Shown one piece after another: positions 36,015 through 44,863 of a stretch of DNA of 64,000 bases. The notes under the pieces are model-generated. The model saw nothing but the letters and a program-made list of their open reading frames with translations. It was not told the DNA's origin and made no database searches. Every line of letters starts with the position of its first letter. Within the stretch, counting starts at the first letter, position 1. Source of the stretch: JACKDX01 sp964640175 (GTDB lineage Bacteria; Myxococcota_A; Polyangia; Polyangiales; GCA-016699535); the NCBI GenBank assembly GCA_964640175.1, contig CAZXFW010000012.1:1-64000 (forward strand), in the 5' to 3' direction. A program made the position numbers and the translations under genes.

Positions 36015-36590
36015 TCATGGAGAGGGGGCCTTGAGAAAGTTAGAAAGCAACGCATGGCCATGCTCGGAAAGGAAGGACTCGGGATGAAACTGCACGCCAT
36101 GTAGTGGCAGGCTTCTGTGCCGAAGTCCCATCACCTCATCGTCATCAGTCCATGCGCTGACTTCCAGCTCGGCGGGTACACTATCCGCTCTCACAATCAA
36201 AGAGTGATAGCGTGTGGCCGTAAACGGGGAAGGCAAATTGGCAAAAACGCCTTTCCCGTCATGGTGAATCTGCGAAGTACGCCCGTGCATGATGCGTGGC
36301 GCTCTTTCAACGATCGCCCCAAAATGGTGTGCAAGTGCTTGATGTCCCAAACACACTCCCAATATCGGCAACTGACGCTCCCCAAAATAGCGAATCGCTT
36401 CCAGACTGATACCTGCTTGTTCTGGTGTCCCAGGCCCTGGCGAGATGAGTAGCCCCTTCGGTGCAAGCTGGCCAAGCTCTTTTAAAGAAAGCTCGTCGTT
36501 GCGCACGACACGCACTTCGTGCTCAAGCTCACGAAGATATTGAACCAGGTTATATGTGAAAGAATCGTAGTTATCGATCACCAGAATCAT
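36015..36590 (-). CDS. trpG: Anthranilate/aminodeoxychorismate synthase glutaminase subunit
   Basis: Class I glutamine amidotransferase that supplies ammonia to TrpE (or PabB). Motifs: ILVIDNYDSFTYNLVQYL, ISPGPGTPEQAG, the nucleophile in LGVCLGHQAL, and the HPES triad part in GVQFHPESFLSEHG. The ATG at 36590 has GGGGTG upstream; a GTG at 36596 would add two residues. 191 aa. trpE is not adjacent, so the subunit may also serve folate synthesis, as known for amphibolic TrpG/PabA proteins. Confidence 0.93.
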   Translation of the reverse strand: MILVIDNYDSFTYNLVQYLRELEHEVRVVRNDELSLKELGQLAPKGLLISPGPGTPEQAGISLEAIRYFGERQLPILGVCLGHQALAHHFGAIVERAPRIMHGRTSQIHHDGKGVFANLPSPFTATRYHSLIVRADSVPAELEVSAWTDDDEVMGLRHRSLPLHGVQFHPESFLSEHGHALLSNFLKAPSP

Positions 36591-36699
36591 AGACACCCCT
36601 ATCCCATCCGGGATTTACCCAATATAATCCAATAAATTCAATCCGTTACATACAAAAATCGCCCATCGATAGCCCAGGGACTGTGACTCCAGCACAACC

Positions 36700-36727
36700 T
36701 TGACACCTTAAGAAGCGGACAGATACC
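36700..36727 (+). promoter_or_regulatory. Candidate promoter for the gene at 36776
   Basis: A perfect -35 hexamer TTGACA at 36700-36705, then a 16-base spacer and a poor -10 (GATACC, 36722-36727), in the divergent trpG/36776 gap. The -10 matches only three of six positions. Confidence 0.3.
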
Positions 36728-36775
36728 CTGGAAGGGGCGCTGTAAGAGCAGAATATTTTATCGGAACGAACCAGC

Positions 36776-37978
36776 ATGAACCAAAAAAAACCTAGAGATA
36801 TCAAAGACTTGAAGGCAAGAATCGGACGTCCATCGAGCCAAGCTCCAAGCGATGCGTCAAGAGGCATTGTTAAGCCTGCCATTGGGCGTGGTGCCCCTGG
36901 TTCCGGTCCAATACCCCATGCAGCACTTGGCAGCTTGTTGCCCCCCGACATGGATATTCCCCGCTCAGGACGTATCCAGCCGCCGGAATTCAAGCGCCAT
37001 CGAACAGCACCCAGCCCGGGCGCAGACCCCTTCGCAACCGCTCCTGCAGCCCCTGCAGGGCCACGCGAAGTACGTCTCGTGATGGATGAAACGCCCGTGG
37101 CAGCCTCCGAGGTGGGGCGCAAATCAGGAATGCGTACATTGGCACTCGTCGGGGTGCTTGCTGGCGCCGGAGGGCTCGTCTTGGGATTTGCAGCGGGAGG
37201 AACCACAGGACTCAATCGCATTTATAACCGTACGGTACAGGACGGCAAAGACGTGTATGCCTCTGTCCAAGCATCCTCCAAAACTGTCTTAGAAGCTCAG
37301 CGACTTGCAACCAAAGCCATGGAAAGTGCGCGGGGAGCCGCAGGACAACCTGTCCGCGTGGATTATGCGTCCATCGAAGCGCTTCGAGCACTCAAGAAGC
37401 CATTTGGCCCCAATGCGTTTCATCGCAAGCACTATCGCAATTTCAAAGCCGCCACCGTGGATGACCTCTTTGATTACTACACCCACGTTAATCTTTTATG
37501 GAGCAAGATTGAAACGCTGGCTGCACGCACACTGCCTAAAGCCAACCGCGAGCTGCTTGATAAGGCTGCCAAAACAGCGGGCGAAATTGGTTCCGCTTCG
37601 TATGGCGTAGTGATCATGCGAGATGGCGAAAACTTCGTTGCTGGCCTGACCTACATCGAATTGATGCCAGGAGATGCCAACCAGCAAGGCGTCCCCAAAC
37701 AACTTCACGTCTCTACGCGACGCGGAGGACAGCAGTACACCAAGACGGTTTACACTGGGCAAAACCTGACTCAAAACTCAGACAGTTATGTCATTCCCAT
37801 CGACAAAGGCCGAAGCATGTCGATCCTGGGTTCAAGCGTCAGTACATTTGCAGAATATTCCAAAGACGTTTTGGAACTTAATCAATCTCTCAATGAAACT
37901 GTAGAGATTCAAGGCCGACTGGAAACTGCCCTTGGCGAGATCGCCAAGCTCAGTGAAAGATTCGCGTTTGGAAAATGA
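36776..37978 (+). CDS. Unknown single-pass membrane protein with Pro-rich N terminus
   Basis: I do not recognise this 400-aa protein. Residues 1-115 are basic, Pro- and Gly-rich and probably disordered in the cytoplasm. One helix (about 121-145, ALVGVLAGAGGLVLGFAAGG) crosses the membrane. Next comes an alpha-helical stretch (about 155-190), a folded domain (about 210-340, with DDLFDYYTHVNLLWSKIETLA and SYGVVIMRDGENFVAGLTYIEL) and a C-terminal helix that looks like a coiled coil. Its 3' end overlaps the NifU-like gene by 26 bases. Confidence 0.65.
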   Translation: MNQKKPRDIKDLKARIGRPSSQAPSDASRGIVKPAIGRGAPGSGPIPHAALGSLLPPDMDIPRSGRIQPPEFKRHRTAPSPGADPFATAPAAPAGPREVRLVMDETPVAASEVGRKSGMRTLALVGVLAGAGGLVLGFAAGGTTGLNRIYNRTVQDGKDVYASVQASSKTVLEAQRLATKAMESARGAAGQPVRVDYASIEALRALKKPFGPNAFHRKHYRNFKAATVDDLFDYYTHVNLLWSKIETLAARTLPKANRELLDKAAKTAGEIGSASYGVVIMRDGENFVAGLTYIELMPGDANQQGVPKQLHVSTRRGGQQYTKTVYTGQNLTQNSDSYVIPIDKGRSMSILGSSVSTFAEYSKDVLELNQSLNETVEIQGRLETALGEIAKLSERFAFGK

Positions 37979-38210
37979 GGAACTCATTGCATTCGCGCAT
38001 GAAACCATTCGCCCACTGATTGAAGCCGATGGAGGAAGCTTTGAAGTGTCCCACATCGCGGGTAACGAGGTTACCGTTCGCTTAGGCAAGGCCTGTGTGG
38101 GCTGTCCTGGGGTCTACTACACGAAAGAACACGTCATCCGCGCATTGCTAGAGCACGCGCTTGGCACATCTGTACAATTGCACGTTGTCTGGGAAACACT
38201 CGCTCCCTAA
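37953..38210 (+). CDS. NifU C-terminal-like (Nfu) Fe-S scaffold protein
   Basis: A small Nfu-type protein, about 85 aa. The NifU C-terminal fold is seen in IRPLIEADGGSFEVSHIAGNEVTVRLGKACVGCPG, with the CxxC pair (CVGC) that holds an Fe-S cluster in this family. No ATG is in frame at the expected place: GTG at 37953 or TTG at 37965 are the possible starts, both inside the end of the preceding gene, so translation is probably coupled. Expected role: carrier of Fe-S clusters to target proteins. Confidence 0.8.
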   Translation: MKDSRLENEELIAFAHETIRPLIEADGGSFEVSHIAGNEVTVRLGKACVGCPGVYYTKEHVIRALLEHALGTSVQLHVVWETLAP

Positions 38211-38236
38211 GGCCATCTTTCAAAAGTGACGGGCGT

Positions 38237-39712
38237 TTATCCACCAGGAACGCTGCCGGCAAATGGCAGAATTGCCTTGAGGTCCTCGTCGTTAAACCGG
38301 AGCTGCGCGCCGAGAAACACATCCCGATTCTCGTTGAGATAGTCATCGACGCCACCCAAAATCCAGAGCCGTTTAATCACTTCCAATGCCAAACGAGTAC
38401 GTAACCTTGGCGCAACTTGTTCCCCAAAGGCAAACATGTCTGTCGTCAGCTCAAGACGATCGTCAAGCAAATGCAGGTCAACACTCACGCCTCCTGTGGA
38501 TTCCAAAATACCAAAACGGAAGGTCGCAAAATGCACACGCTTCGCAAACATTAAAGAAAACCTAAACGCATCCTCGGTCACAATGCGCGTTTGCGTATAG
38601 GTTGGCGGCTCTCCTTCAATAGGCGGGTTGGTGCGTACGGTGGTCTGGGACCAACTGGTTTTACCTCGAGGATCATTAATTAATTCAAACAGGTAGTAGC
38701 GGTCTTCACGAGGCTGAAGCCGCAGCTGTACATAGCTTTTGAAGGTGTTCGCCATAAAATTGTATTCGCTACGCAAGCTCACAATTGTTTGAAGACGGCT
38801 TAGAGTTCCAACAAAATCGCCTACCCCTTCCACCACGCCTTCGACTTCATCGATCAATGCCTCATCAGAAGTCAGACGCCCCACCGTGCCTTCTCCACGC
38901 GCTGTTCGATCTGTCACTTCTTCAACGTCTTCCAATACTTCTTCCAGACGATGAGACGAACGATTGATGGAAGCCAGAGTATCACCAAGCCCTCCGGTCT
39001 TCTTGCCTTCGGCATCCTCTTTCCCCACATAGGCGCGAATGTCATCGGTCACCAAATTGATATTGGAAAGAATGTTTTGAATCTTTGGGCCTGCTTCGTT
39101 GGTGATTTGTTCGACATTGCGGAGGGTATTTCCAATCACCTGTTCATTGGCAGCAATCGTGCGGTTTACGGCCTCCAACGCCTCGGTCAAGTTCCGCAAC
39201 GCACTCGACATCTGCTGTCCCGCTTCGTCTGAACCAAACGCGTTTTCAAGTTGAGTGGCCACCTTGGTTAACGATCGGCTGATGTCTGCCACATTGTTGA
39301 TGATGTCATCCGTACCAGACGCTCCATCAAGCGCCGTGATTTGCTCACCATCGCGCAGCAAACGAGAAGCTGGATTGCCCGGGTTAATCACCAACAAAGT
39401 CTCACCGAGAATTGACGTGCTCTTTTTGCCTACCGTAGCGTCTTTGCGAAGTTTGACATGGGTCGCTACGCGTAAATCAACCCGTGCTCGACTCCCCCAT
39501 AAACGAATACGCTCGATGTGTCCCACCTGAATGCCTGCCACAAGCACCCTCGACTTAGGAACGAGGCCTTGCACATCGTCAAACACGGTCCACACAGCCA
39601 TGTTGTCTTCATCGCCGACAGTTTCATCGACAATGCGGTAAACAATGTAGCCTGCTACCAGTGTTACAACGACAAGCGCACCAACCCGTGCGGCCTTCCA
39701 TGCGTCTGACAT
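38237..39712 (-). CDS. MCE/MlaD-family protein
   Basis: A 491-aa envelope protein. One N-terminal membrane helix (about 9-27) anchors an MCE domain (about 38-115; VFDDVQGLVPKSRVLVAGIQVGHIERI), the module that forms hydrophobic rings for lipid movement between membranes. A long helical and probably coiled-coil region follows (about 125-300), then a beta-rich C-terminal part (about 310-480, YYLFELINDP, RLELTTDMFAFG) that may sit at the outer membrane. The MlaE permease and MlaF ATPase genes usually found beside it are absent. Convergent with the NifU-like gene. Confidence 0.85.
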   Translation of the reverse strand: MSDAWKAARVGALVVVTLVAGYIVYRIVDETVGDEDNMAVWTVFDDVQGLVPKSRVLVAGIQVGHIERIRLWGSRARVDLRVATHVKLRKDATVGKKSTSILGETLLVINPGNPASRLLRDGEQITALDGASGTDDIINNVADISRSLTKVATQLENAFGSDEAGQQMSSALRNLTEALEAVNRTIAANEQVIGNTLRNVEQITNEAGPKIQNILSNINLVTDDIRAYVGKEDAEGKKTGGLGDTLASINRSSHRLEEVLEDVEEVTDRTARGEGTVGRLTSDEALIDEVEGVVEGVGDFVGTLSRLQTIVSLRSEYNFMANTFKSYVQLRLQPREDRYYLFELINDPRGKTSWSQTTVRTNPPIEGEPPTYTQTRIVTEDAFRFSLMFAKRVHFATFRFGILESTGGVSVDLHLLDDRLELTTDMFAFGEQVAPRLRTRLALEVIKRLWILGGVDDYLNENRDVFLGAQLRFNDEDLKAILPFAGSVPGG

Positions 39713-39859
39713 CCAAATTCCATTGAGTGAGACATATCACCGAACCCAGAGGCATTCGGCCCTATGACCATAAGACGGGCCATGGTAGGGGCTGATGCTT
39801 TTCGGCGCAAGCTCAGCTTTTTAGGAACCTTAGAGAACAGAGTGTGCTACCAAGCCAGC

Positions 39860-40663
39860 ATGGCAAGCCCCCTATCCTATTTGACCGCAAGTATTCTAGG
39901 GATAGTTCAAGGAATCACGGAGTTTTTGCCAATATCCAGCAGTGGTCACATTGCCATAGCCGGACTTTTCATGGGCGTAGAAGACGCGAGCATGGAAACC
40001 ATTGTCCTACTGCACACGGGAACCCTTCTTGCCACATGTATGGTCTTGCGACGCGATCTAACCTCCCTCGTTCTCTGGCTTGCCAAGCCCTCCATGGCGC
40101 TTTCCTGGCGTCAGCAGCCTGAGGCACAGTTGAGCCTGGCGGTCATCGTGGCCTGTATACCCACCGTGGTGCTGGGGTTACTAATTGAACCCATCGCCAA
40201 CCGCTTCGTCTCTGACCCCAAAGCGCTTGCCGTATGTTTCTGCATTACCGCATCGTTATTGTTCGTGCTACGCCGAGCGCCTGTCAAACCCAAGTCGTTA
40301 ACATTACCCATTGCCGTGATCATCGGCATAGCCCAAGGGATTGCTGTGCTGCCTGGAATCAGCCGTAGCGGCATAACGCTAGCCTGTGGTATGTTGCTTG
40401 GTCTGCGTGCCCACGACGCCTTTCGGTTTTCCTTCCTCATATCCATCCCCACTATCGTTGGAGCCACGCTGTACACAGGCCTTGGCCACCCCTTCAGCGC
40501 CACAGCATGGGGACCCCTTATGTGGGGAGCTACCGTCGCGGCTGTGGTAGGCTATGCTGCGCTCATTTTTGTGCGGTATGTGTTGCAACAGCAACGGATA
40601 TGGTGGTTTTCGTTGTATCTCTACCCACTTGGAATTGCGGTATGGTTATGGTCCATGCGTTAA
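39860..40663 (+). CDS. uppP: Undecaprenyl-diphosphatase UppP (BacA)
   Basis: Membrane phosphatase that recycles undecaprenyl pyrophosphate, the lipid carrier for peptidoglycan and polysaccharide synthesis; it can confer bacitracin tolerance. The two signature motifs are visible: GITEFLPISSSGH (about 17-29) and PGISRSGITLACGMLLG (about 160-176), with about eight membrane helices. The ATG at 39860 gives 267 aa, the normal size; an in-frame start at 39764 would add 32 residues. manC starts 12 bp downstream, consistent with a surface polysaccharide unit. Confidence 0.94.
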   Translation: MASPLSYLTASILGIVQGITEFLPISSSGHIAIAGLFMGVEDASMETIVLLHTGTLLATCMVLRRDLTSLVLWLAKPSMALSWRQQPEAQLSLAVIVACIPTVVLGLLIEPIANRFVSDPKALAVCFCITASLLFVLRRAPVKPKSLTLPIAVIIGIAQGIAVLPGISRSGITLACGMLLGLRAHDAFRFSFLISIPTIVGATLYTGLGHPFSATAWGPLMWGATVAAVVGYAALIFVRYVLQQQRIWWFSLYLYPLGIAVWLWSMR

Positions 40664-40675
40664 TCGTTGTGCTCT

Positions 40676-41758
40676 ATGAAAAACATTGAAAAACATACCT
40701 ATGCCATCATTATGGCCGGTGGAGCAGGCACTCGGTTTTGGCCCCTGTCTCGGAAGAGCAACCCCAAACAATTATTGCCCCTAAGCTCCCGTCATGAATC
40801 TCTGCTTCAAGCTTCGGTCAGACGGCTGGCTCCGCTGATTCCTTCCGAGCGGATTGTGGTGGTTACTTCTCAGATGCTTGCTCCTCGCGTGGCAGAGCAA
40901 CTGCCAGACATTCCTTCAGAACACATTCTTGCTGAGCCTGTGGGGCGCAATACAGCCCCATGCATCGGTTGGGGAACTTCCTATATCCAGCGCATGGATC
41001 CCTCGGCAGTGATTGCGGTCCTGCCTGCAGACCAGTACGTCGCCGATGAAGCCTTGTATGTCTCCACATTGCGTCGCGCTCTGGATGCTGCAGCCCAACA
41101 TAGCCTTGTCACCATAGGCATCAAGCCCACAGCGCCTGAAACGGGCTATGGTTACATCGAAGTCGGCCAAGCTCTCGAAGAGACTTTGTACCGTGTCGAA
41201 CGCTTTGTTGAAAAACCTGACTTGCCCAAAGCTCAGGAATATGTCGCCTCTGGAAGGTTCTGGTGGAACAGCGGCATGTTCTTTTTCAGAGCCGATGTGC
41301 TTGAAGCGGCTATCCGCACGCATCTCCCTGAGCTTTCAACAGCACTCCTGCGCTATGCTGACGCCGCAAAACAAGGCAAAGAAACCGAATTGGTCAACCA
41401 AACGTATGCGAGCTTACCCAACATTTCCATTGACCACGGCGTGATGGAAAAAACAGGCAACCTTGTGGTGGTGCCCGGGAACTTTGGTTGGTCGGATATT
41501 GGGCATTTTCAAGCCGCATGGGAGTTGGCTTCTAAAGATACACAAGGAAATGCCTCTGTAGCCAAAAGCATCCTCGTCAACGCGCAAGGGTGTTACATCC
41601 AAGCCCCCGCTGAAAAACTCGTAGCATTGATAGGCGTCACTGACCTTGTCGTCATAGACACTCCCGATGCGCTGCTAATTATGCCACGCGATCAATCCCA
41701 AGAGGTCCGCAAGGTGGTAGATCAACTTAACGACCCCACGTATACACGCTATACCTAA
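40676..41758 (+). CDS. manC: Mannose-1-phosphate guanylyltransferase
   Basis: Makes GDP-mannose from mannose-1-phosphate and GTP. Motifs: IIMAGGAGTRFWPLSRKSNPKQLLPL, VLPADQYV, PETGYGYIEVG, RFVEKPDLPKAQEYV, WNSGMFFFRADVL and NFGWSDIGHF. At 360 aa it is the short form without the C-terminal mannose-6-phosphate isomerase domain. manB follows 15 bp downstream. The ATG at 40676 is used; a TTG at 40667 is also in frame. Confidence 0.94.
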   Translation: MKNIEKHTYAIIMAGGAGTRFWPLSRKSNPKQLLPLSSRHESLLQASVRRLAPLIPSERIVVVTSQMLAPRVAEQLPDIPSEHILAEPVGRNTAPCIGWGTSYIQRMDPSAVIAVLPADQYVADEALYVSTLRRALDAAAQHSLVTIGIKPTAPETGYGYIEVGQALEETLYRVERFVEKPDLPKAQEYVASGRFWWNSGMFFFRADVLEAAIRTHLPELSTALLRYADAAKQGKETELVNQTYASLPNISIDHGVMEKTGNLVVVPGNFGWSDIGHFQAAWELASKDTQGNASVAKSILVNAQGCYIQAPAEKLVALIGVTDLVVIDTPDALLIMPRDQSQEVRKVVDQLNDPTYTRYT

Positions 41759-41773
41759 CCTGAGACAAAAATT

Positions 41774-43126
41774 ATGAGTTCAACCATATTTAGAGAGTAC
41801 GACATTCGTGGAGTTGCCGATCGCGACATGCCCGATCCTTTCGTTAAAGATCTAGGCCGTGCCATTGGAACGTTTCTCAAACGCAAAGGCGCTCTATCCA
41901 TAGCCCTTGGCAGAGACTGTCGGCTCAGTTCGCCTCGACTTCATACCCATCTATGCCAAGGCTTGCTCGAAACCGGGATAGACCTTGTGGATATCGGCGT
42001 GGTGCCGACACCTTTGATGTATTTCAGCGTCTTTCATTACGATTTAGACGGCGGCGTACAGATCACCGGAAGTCACAACCCTCCCCACGAAAACGGCTTT
42101 AAACTCATGGCAGGGAAGGCCACGTTGTACGGAGAGGATATCCGATCGCTTTATACGATGATCGAACAAAAGGACTTCGAGCTTACGTCTGTAGGACACA
42201 CAAAGCATGTGGATCCACTCCCTGCGTATGCGGGTTTTATGAAAGGCAACATCCAGCTAGGTTCACGACCGTTACGGTTTGCCATCGATGCGGGCAACGG
42301 TGCAGGGGGACCGGCGGCTCTTGCGGCGATGCACGCTGTGGGCCTTGAACCCGATGCAATGTATTGCGAGATGGATGGAGCGTTTCCCCATCATCACCCT
42401 GACCCTTCCTTACCTGAAAACTTAGCCGAACTTATCGAACGAGTGACTTCTCGCCAGTATGATTTAGGAATTGCCTACGATGGCGATGCCGACCGCATCG
42501 GTGTGGTGGATGCACGTGGAAAAATCATTTGGGGTGATAAGCTTATGGTGATTTTATCGCGTGCGGTGCTCCAACAGCATCCAGGAGCAGCCATCATCAG
42601 TGAGGTTAAATCCTCCCAAACGTTGTACGATGACATTTCCCTGCACAATGGACGGCCCATTTTATGGAAAACAGGCCACTCATTGATTAAGAAAAAAATG
42701 AAGGAAGAAGGAGCGCTCCTTGCAGGAGAAATGAGCGGCCATATTTTCTTTGCCGATCGCTATTATGGATTTGACGACGCCATTTATGCGTCACTTCGCT
42801 TGCTGGAAATTCTATCCCACAACACAATCCCCTTAAACGAGATGCTTTCGGATGTACCTGAAACATTTGCGACGCCAGAAATCCGGGTAGATTGCTCGGA
42901 TGAAACAAAATTTAACATCGTCGATCATGTCAAAGAATATTTTAAGAAGCACCATGACGTCATCGACATCGATGGTGCACGCATTTTGTTCGACCAGGGA
43001 TGGGGACTTGTCCGGGCTTCGAACACCCAACCCGTGCTCGTCTTACGATTTGAAGCAAACACCACCAAACACTTGGAAGAGATTCGCAACCAGGTATTAG
43101 ATGTTGTTAATCGTTACCTAACGTAA
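41774..43126 (+). CDS. manB: Phosphomannomutase/phosphoglucomutase
   Basis: Alpha-D-phosphohexomutase (AlgC/ManB type, 450 aa) interconverting mannose-6-P and mannose-1-P, and probably the glucose pair. The active-site serine loop is TGSHNPPHENGFKLM, the metal loop DGDADRIGVVD, and the sugar loop GEMSGHIFF. Residues 1-10 (FREYDIRGVA) match the family start. It feeds manC directly upstream, so together they supply GDP-mannose for glycans. The 3' end overlaps the convergent unknown gene by 9 bases. Confidence 0.94.
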   Translation: MSSTIFREYDIRGVADRDMPDPFVKDLGRAIGTFLKRKGALSIALGRDCRLSSPRLHTHLCQGLLETGIDLVDIGVVPTPLMYFSVFHYDLDGGVQITGSHNPPHENGFKLMAGKATLYGEDIRSLYTMIEQKDFELTSVGHTKHVDPLPAYAGFMKGNIQLGSRPLRFAIDAGNGAGGPAALAAMHAVGLEPDAMYCEMDGAFPHHHPDPSLPENLAELIERVTSRQYDLGIAYDGDADRIGVVDARGKIIWGDKLMVILSRAVLQQHPGAAIISEVKSSQTLYDDISLHNGRPILWKTGHSLIKKKMKEEGALLAGEMSGHIFFADRYYGFDDAIYASLRLLEILSHNTIPLNEMLSDVPETFATPEIRVDCSDETKFNIVDHVKEYFKKHHDVIDIDGARILFDQGWGLVRASNTQPVLVLRFEANTTKHLEEIRNQVLDVVNRYLT

Positions 43127-43891
43127 TAGGACAATCGTCCCAATTGCGACAGCGGCTGTGCCGATCGCTGCAAACACCCAAAACCACACCGTATGCGACG
43201 CCCATAATGTACGCGCACGTCGCATCGAGCCAAGCTCCGCCGTATCCTCAGCAGCCAATAAAAGCGTCGACTCTTTTGAAAAAGCAGAAGACTCCTCCGA
43301 AGCCATCGCTTCAAACAGACTCACTGACGTAGCAATGCCTTGGGGCAAATGTGTCCCTGCAGCTGGCGGAAACGAATCCAACAAGGCATCCACATCAGTA
43401 TCAAGCTTTTCCCGACGATCTGTCCCTGGAAATTCTTCATAGTGAGCATCACCTTCTCGCGTGGCTTCACGAAATAGCCTTCCAAGCACCCGTCGTGAAG
43501 CTTGCCGATTCAGTGGCACCAACTTACTCAACAAATCGTCTCGCAATTCAGTCAAATTGTTGGGCAATGAACTGATATCAGGTTCTACCAATGCGATCAG
43601 TGGCTCGGGCACACCGGGTGCTGCAGCCAACAAAAGCTCACTCAACATGCCTAGAATAGATTCCGTAGCCCGGGATGGAGGCCCTTGAATGGAGTGCGCC
43701 ACGTTAACGGTAATACTTCCTTGAGCATCCACCCAGATATCGTTGATGTCGACTTCCGAGGGGCGTTCCTGAATCTGCTCACATGTCTCTAACGCAAGAT
43801 ACGTTCCCACCTCGTAGGGGATCGGAACCTTTTTACGGCGTAGCGAACCCAAGAGATCTCTGACGTTCAATATTTGGGTTGAACTCGTCAT
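43118..43891 (-). CDS. Tail-anchored protein of unknown function
   Basis: I do not recognise this 257-aa protein. The bulk (residues about 1-175) is a soluble alpha/beta domain (VPIPYEVGTYLALETCEQI, VDINDIWVDAQGSITVNVA), followed by an acidic linker, and a single hydrophobic helix at the very C terminus (about 236-256) that should anchor it in the membrane with the domain in the cytoplasm. It overlaps manB by 9 bases at the 3' end and is divergent from the outer-membrane-like gene. Confidence 0.65.
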   Translation of the reverse strand: MTSSTQILNVRDLLGSLRRKKVPIPYEVGTYLALETCEQIQERPSEVDINDIWVDAQGSITVNVAHSIQGPPSRATESILGMLSELLLAAAPGVPEPLIALVEPDISSLPNNLTELRDDLLSKLVPLNRQASRRVLGRLFREATREGDAHYEEFPGTDRREKLDTDVDALLDSFPPAAGTHLPQGIATSVSLFEAMASEESSAFSKESTLLLAAEDTAELGSMRRARTLWASHTVWFWVFAAIGTAAVAIGTIVLLR

Positions 43892-43928
43892 AGTACGTAT
43901 GCCTTATATGTAAAACCATTGCTAAAAA

Positions 43929-43956
43929 TTGACAAAAAAATTGCCTTCCCTACCAA
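43929..43956 (+). promoter_or_regulatory. Candidate promoter for the outer-membrane-like gene
   Basis: A perfect -35 hexamer TTGACA at 43929-43934, 16-base spacer, then TACCAA (43951-43956), a three-of-six -10 match. The run of A residues just downstream of the -35 is notable. The predicted start leaves about 20 bases before the ATG at 43982. Confidence 0.35.
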
Positions 43957-43981
43957 ACCTGCGAGATTCCATATTGGCTCA

Positions 43982-44863
43982 ATGAGAAAAAGCTCTATGA
44001 ACAAATTTTGCTTTGGTGGCTTCGTACTGGCAATGACGCTTCTAGGATTCACACCCATACCCGCTTCAGCCCAAGTGAATATTTTTAACCAGAGTGAACG
44101 CTGGTTTTCTCTTGGAGCGGATTTTGGATTTTATGCCGGTAGCACCGACGACGATAACCGGGCTAACATGTCAACGGTTCTTCACATGGGTGGCCGTATT
44201 CATGAGAACGTGGACTTGGAATTGCAAGTGCCTGGCACTCTGCATGCCTACGCCAATGACACTCTTGACGAAAGCTCCGTAGCGTTTCGCTTTGCTAACC
44301 CGTCACTCGGTGCTTACTATGTCACCTCAGACGACATGAGTATGTTCCGTCTTGGGGCATTTTTTGCAGCACCGTTGGCGTCTGTTCCTACGAATGATTT
44401 AGAAGACCGAGCCATCGCCACAGAAGCCTATGACTATGCTGCAGCCATGCGCGGAACGTGGAACCGCTGGCAATGGATGCCCAGTACGACCACCTTCGGA
44501 GCCGCATCTCAACTCGAGTTTAGTCCGCTATCCGTCCTGTCGTTAGCAGCAGACGGCGCAGTGGCCGCTTTGTTTGATACGGGGGAGTCCCGTACACAAA
44601 CGGACATCCTTACTCAACTCGCCTTAGAAGCTGCTCTTAAAGCAGGCGAAATTCTAAGACTGGGCGCAAGAATCGCCGGGGTATGGGTGCCCACAGCCGA
44701 CGGAGATAACTTTCAATCGTTTCTTGAACCATTTGCACGGCTGCAATTTACAGCCGCTTATCTCTTTGCTTCGTTGATCCTAAACCTCGATGAGCCCGCG
44801 GGATTTGCGTTTGATTCTGGTGGTGTCTGGGGCGCACGTTTAGGGATGGGCGTACGTTTTTAG
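43982..44863 (+). CDS. Exported beta-barrel-like outer membrane protein
   Basis: A 293-aa protein with a signal peptide (basic start, hydrophobic core, cleavage near ASA-Q at about residue 31). The mature part alternates in a beta-strand pattern, contains many aromatic and Gly residues, and ends in a GMGVRF-type aromatic terminus, as outer-membrane barrels do. Repeated strands such as LGAYYVTSDDMSMFRLGAFFAAPL and RLGARIAGVWVP support this. I chose the ATG at 43982, though 43997 is possible. The substrate or partner is unknown. It overlaps the convergent gyrA by 4 bases. Confidence 0.7.
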   Translation: MRKSSMNKFCFGGFVLAMTLLGFTPIPASAQVNIFNQSERWFSLGADFGFYAGSTDDDNRANMSTVLHMGGRIHENVDLELQVPGTLHAYANDTLDESSVAFRFANPSLGAYYVTSDDMSMFRLGAFFAAPLASVPTNDLEDRAIATEAYDYAAAMRGTWNRWQWMPSTTTFGAASQLEFSPLSVLSLAADGAVAALFDTGESRTQTDILTQLALEAALKAGEILRLGARIAGVWVPTADGDNFQSFLEPFARLQFTAAYLFASLILNLDEPAGFAFDSGGVWGARLGMGVRF

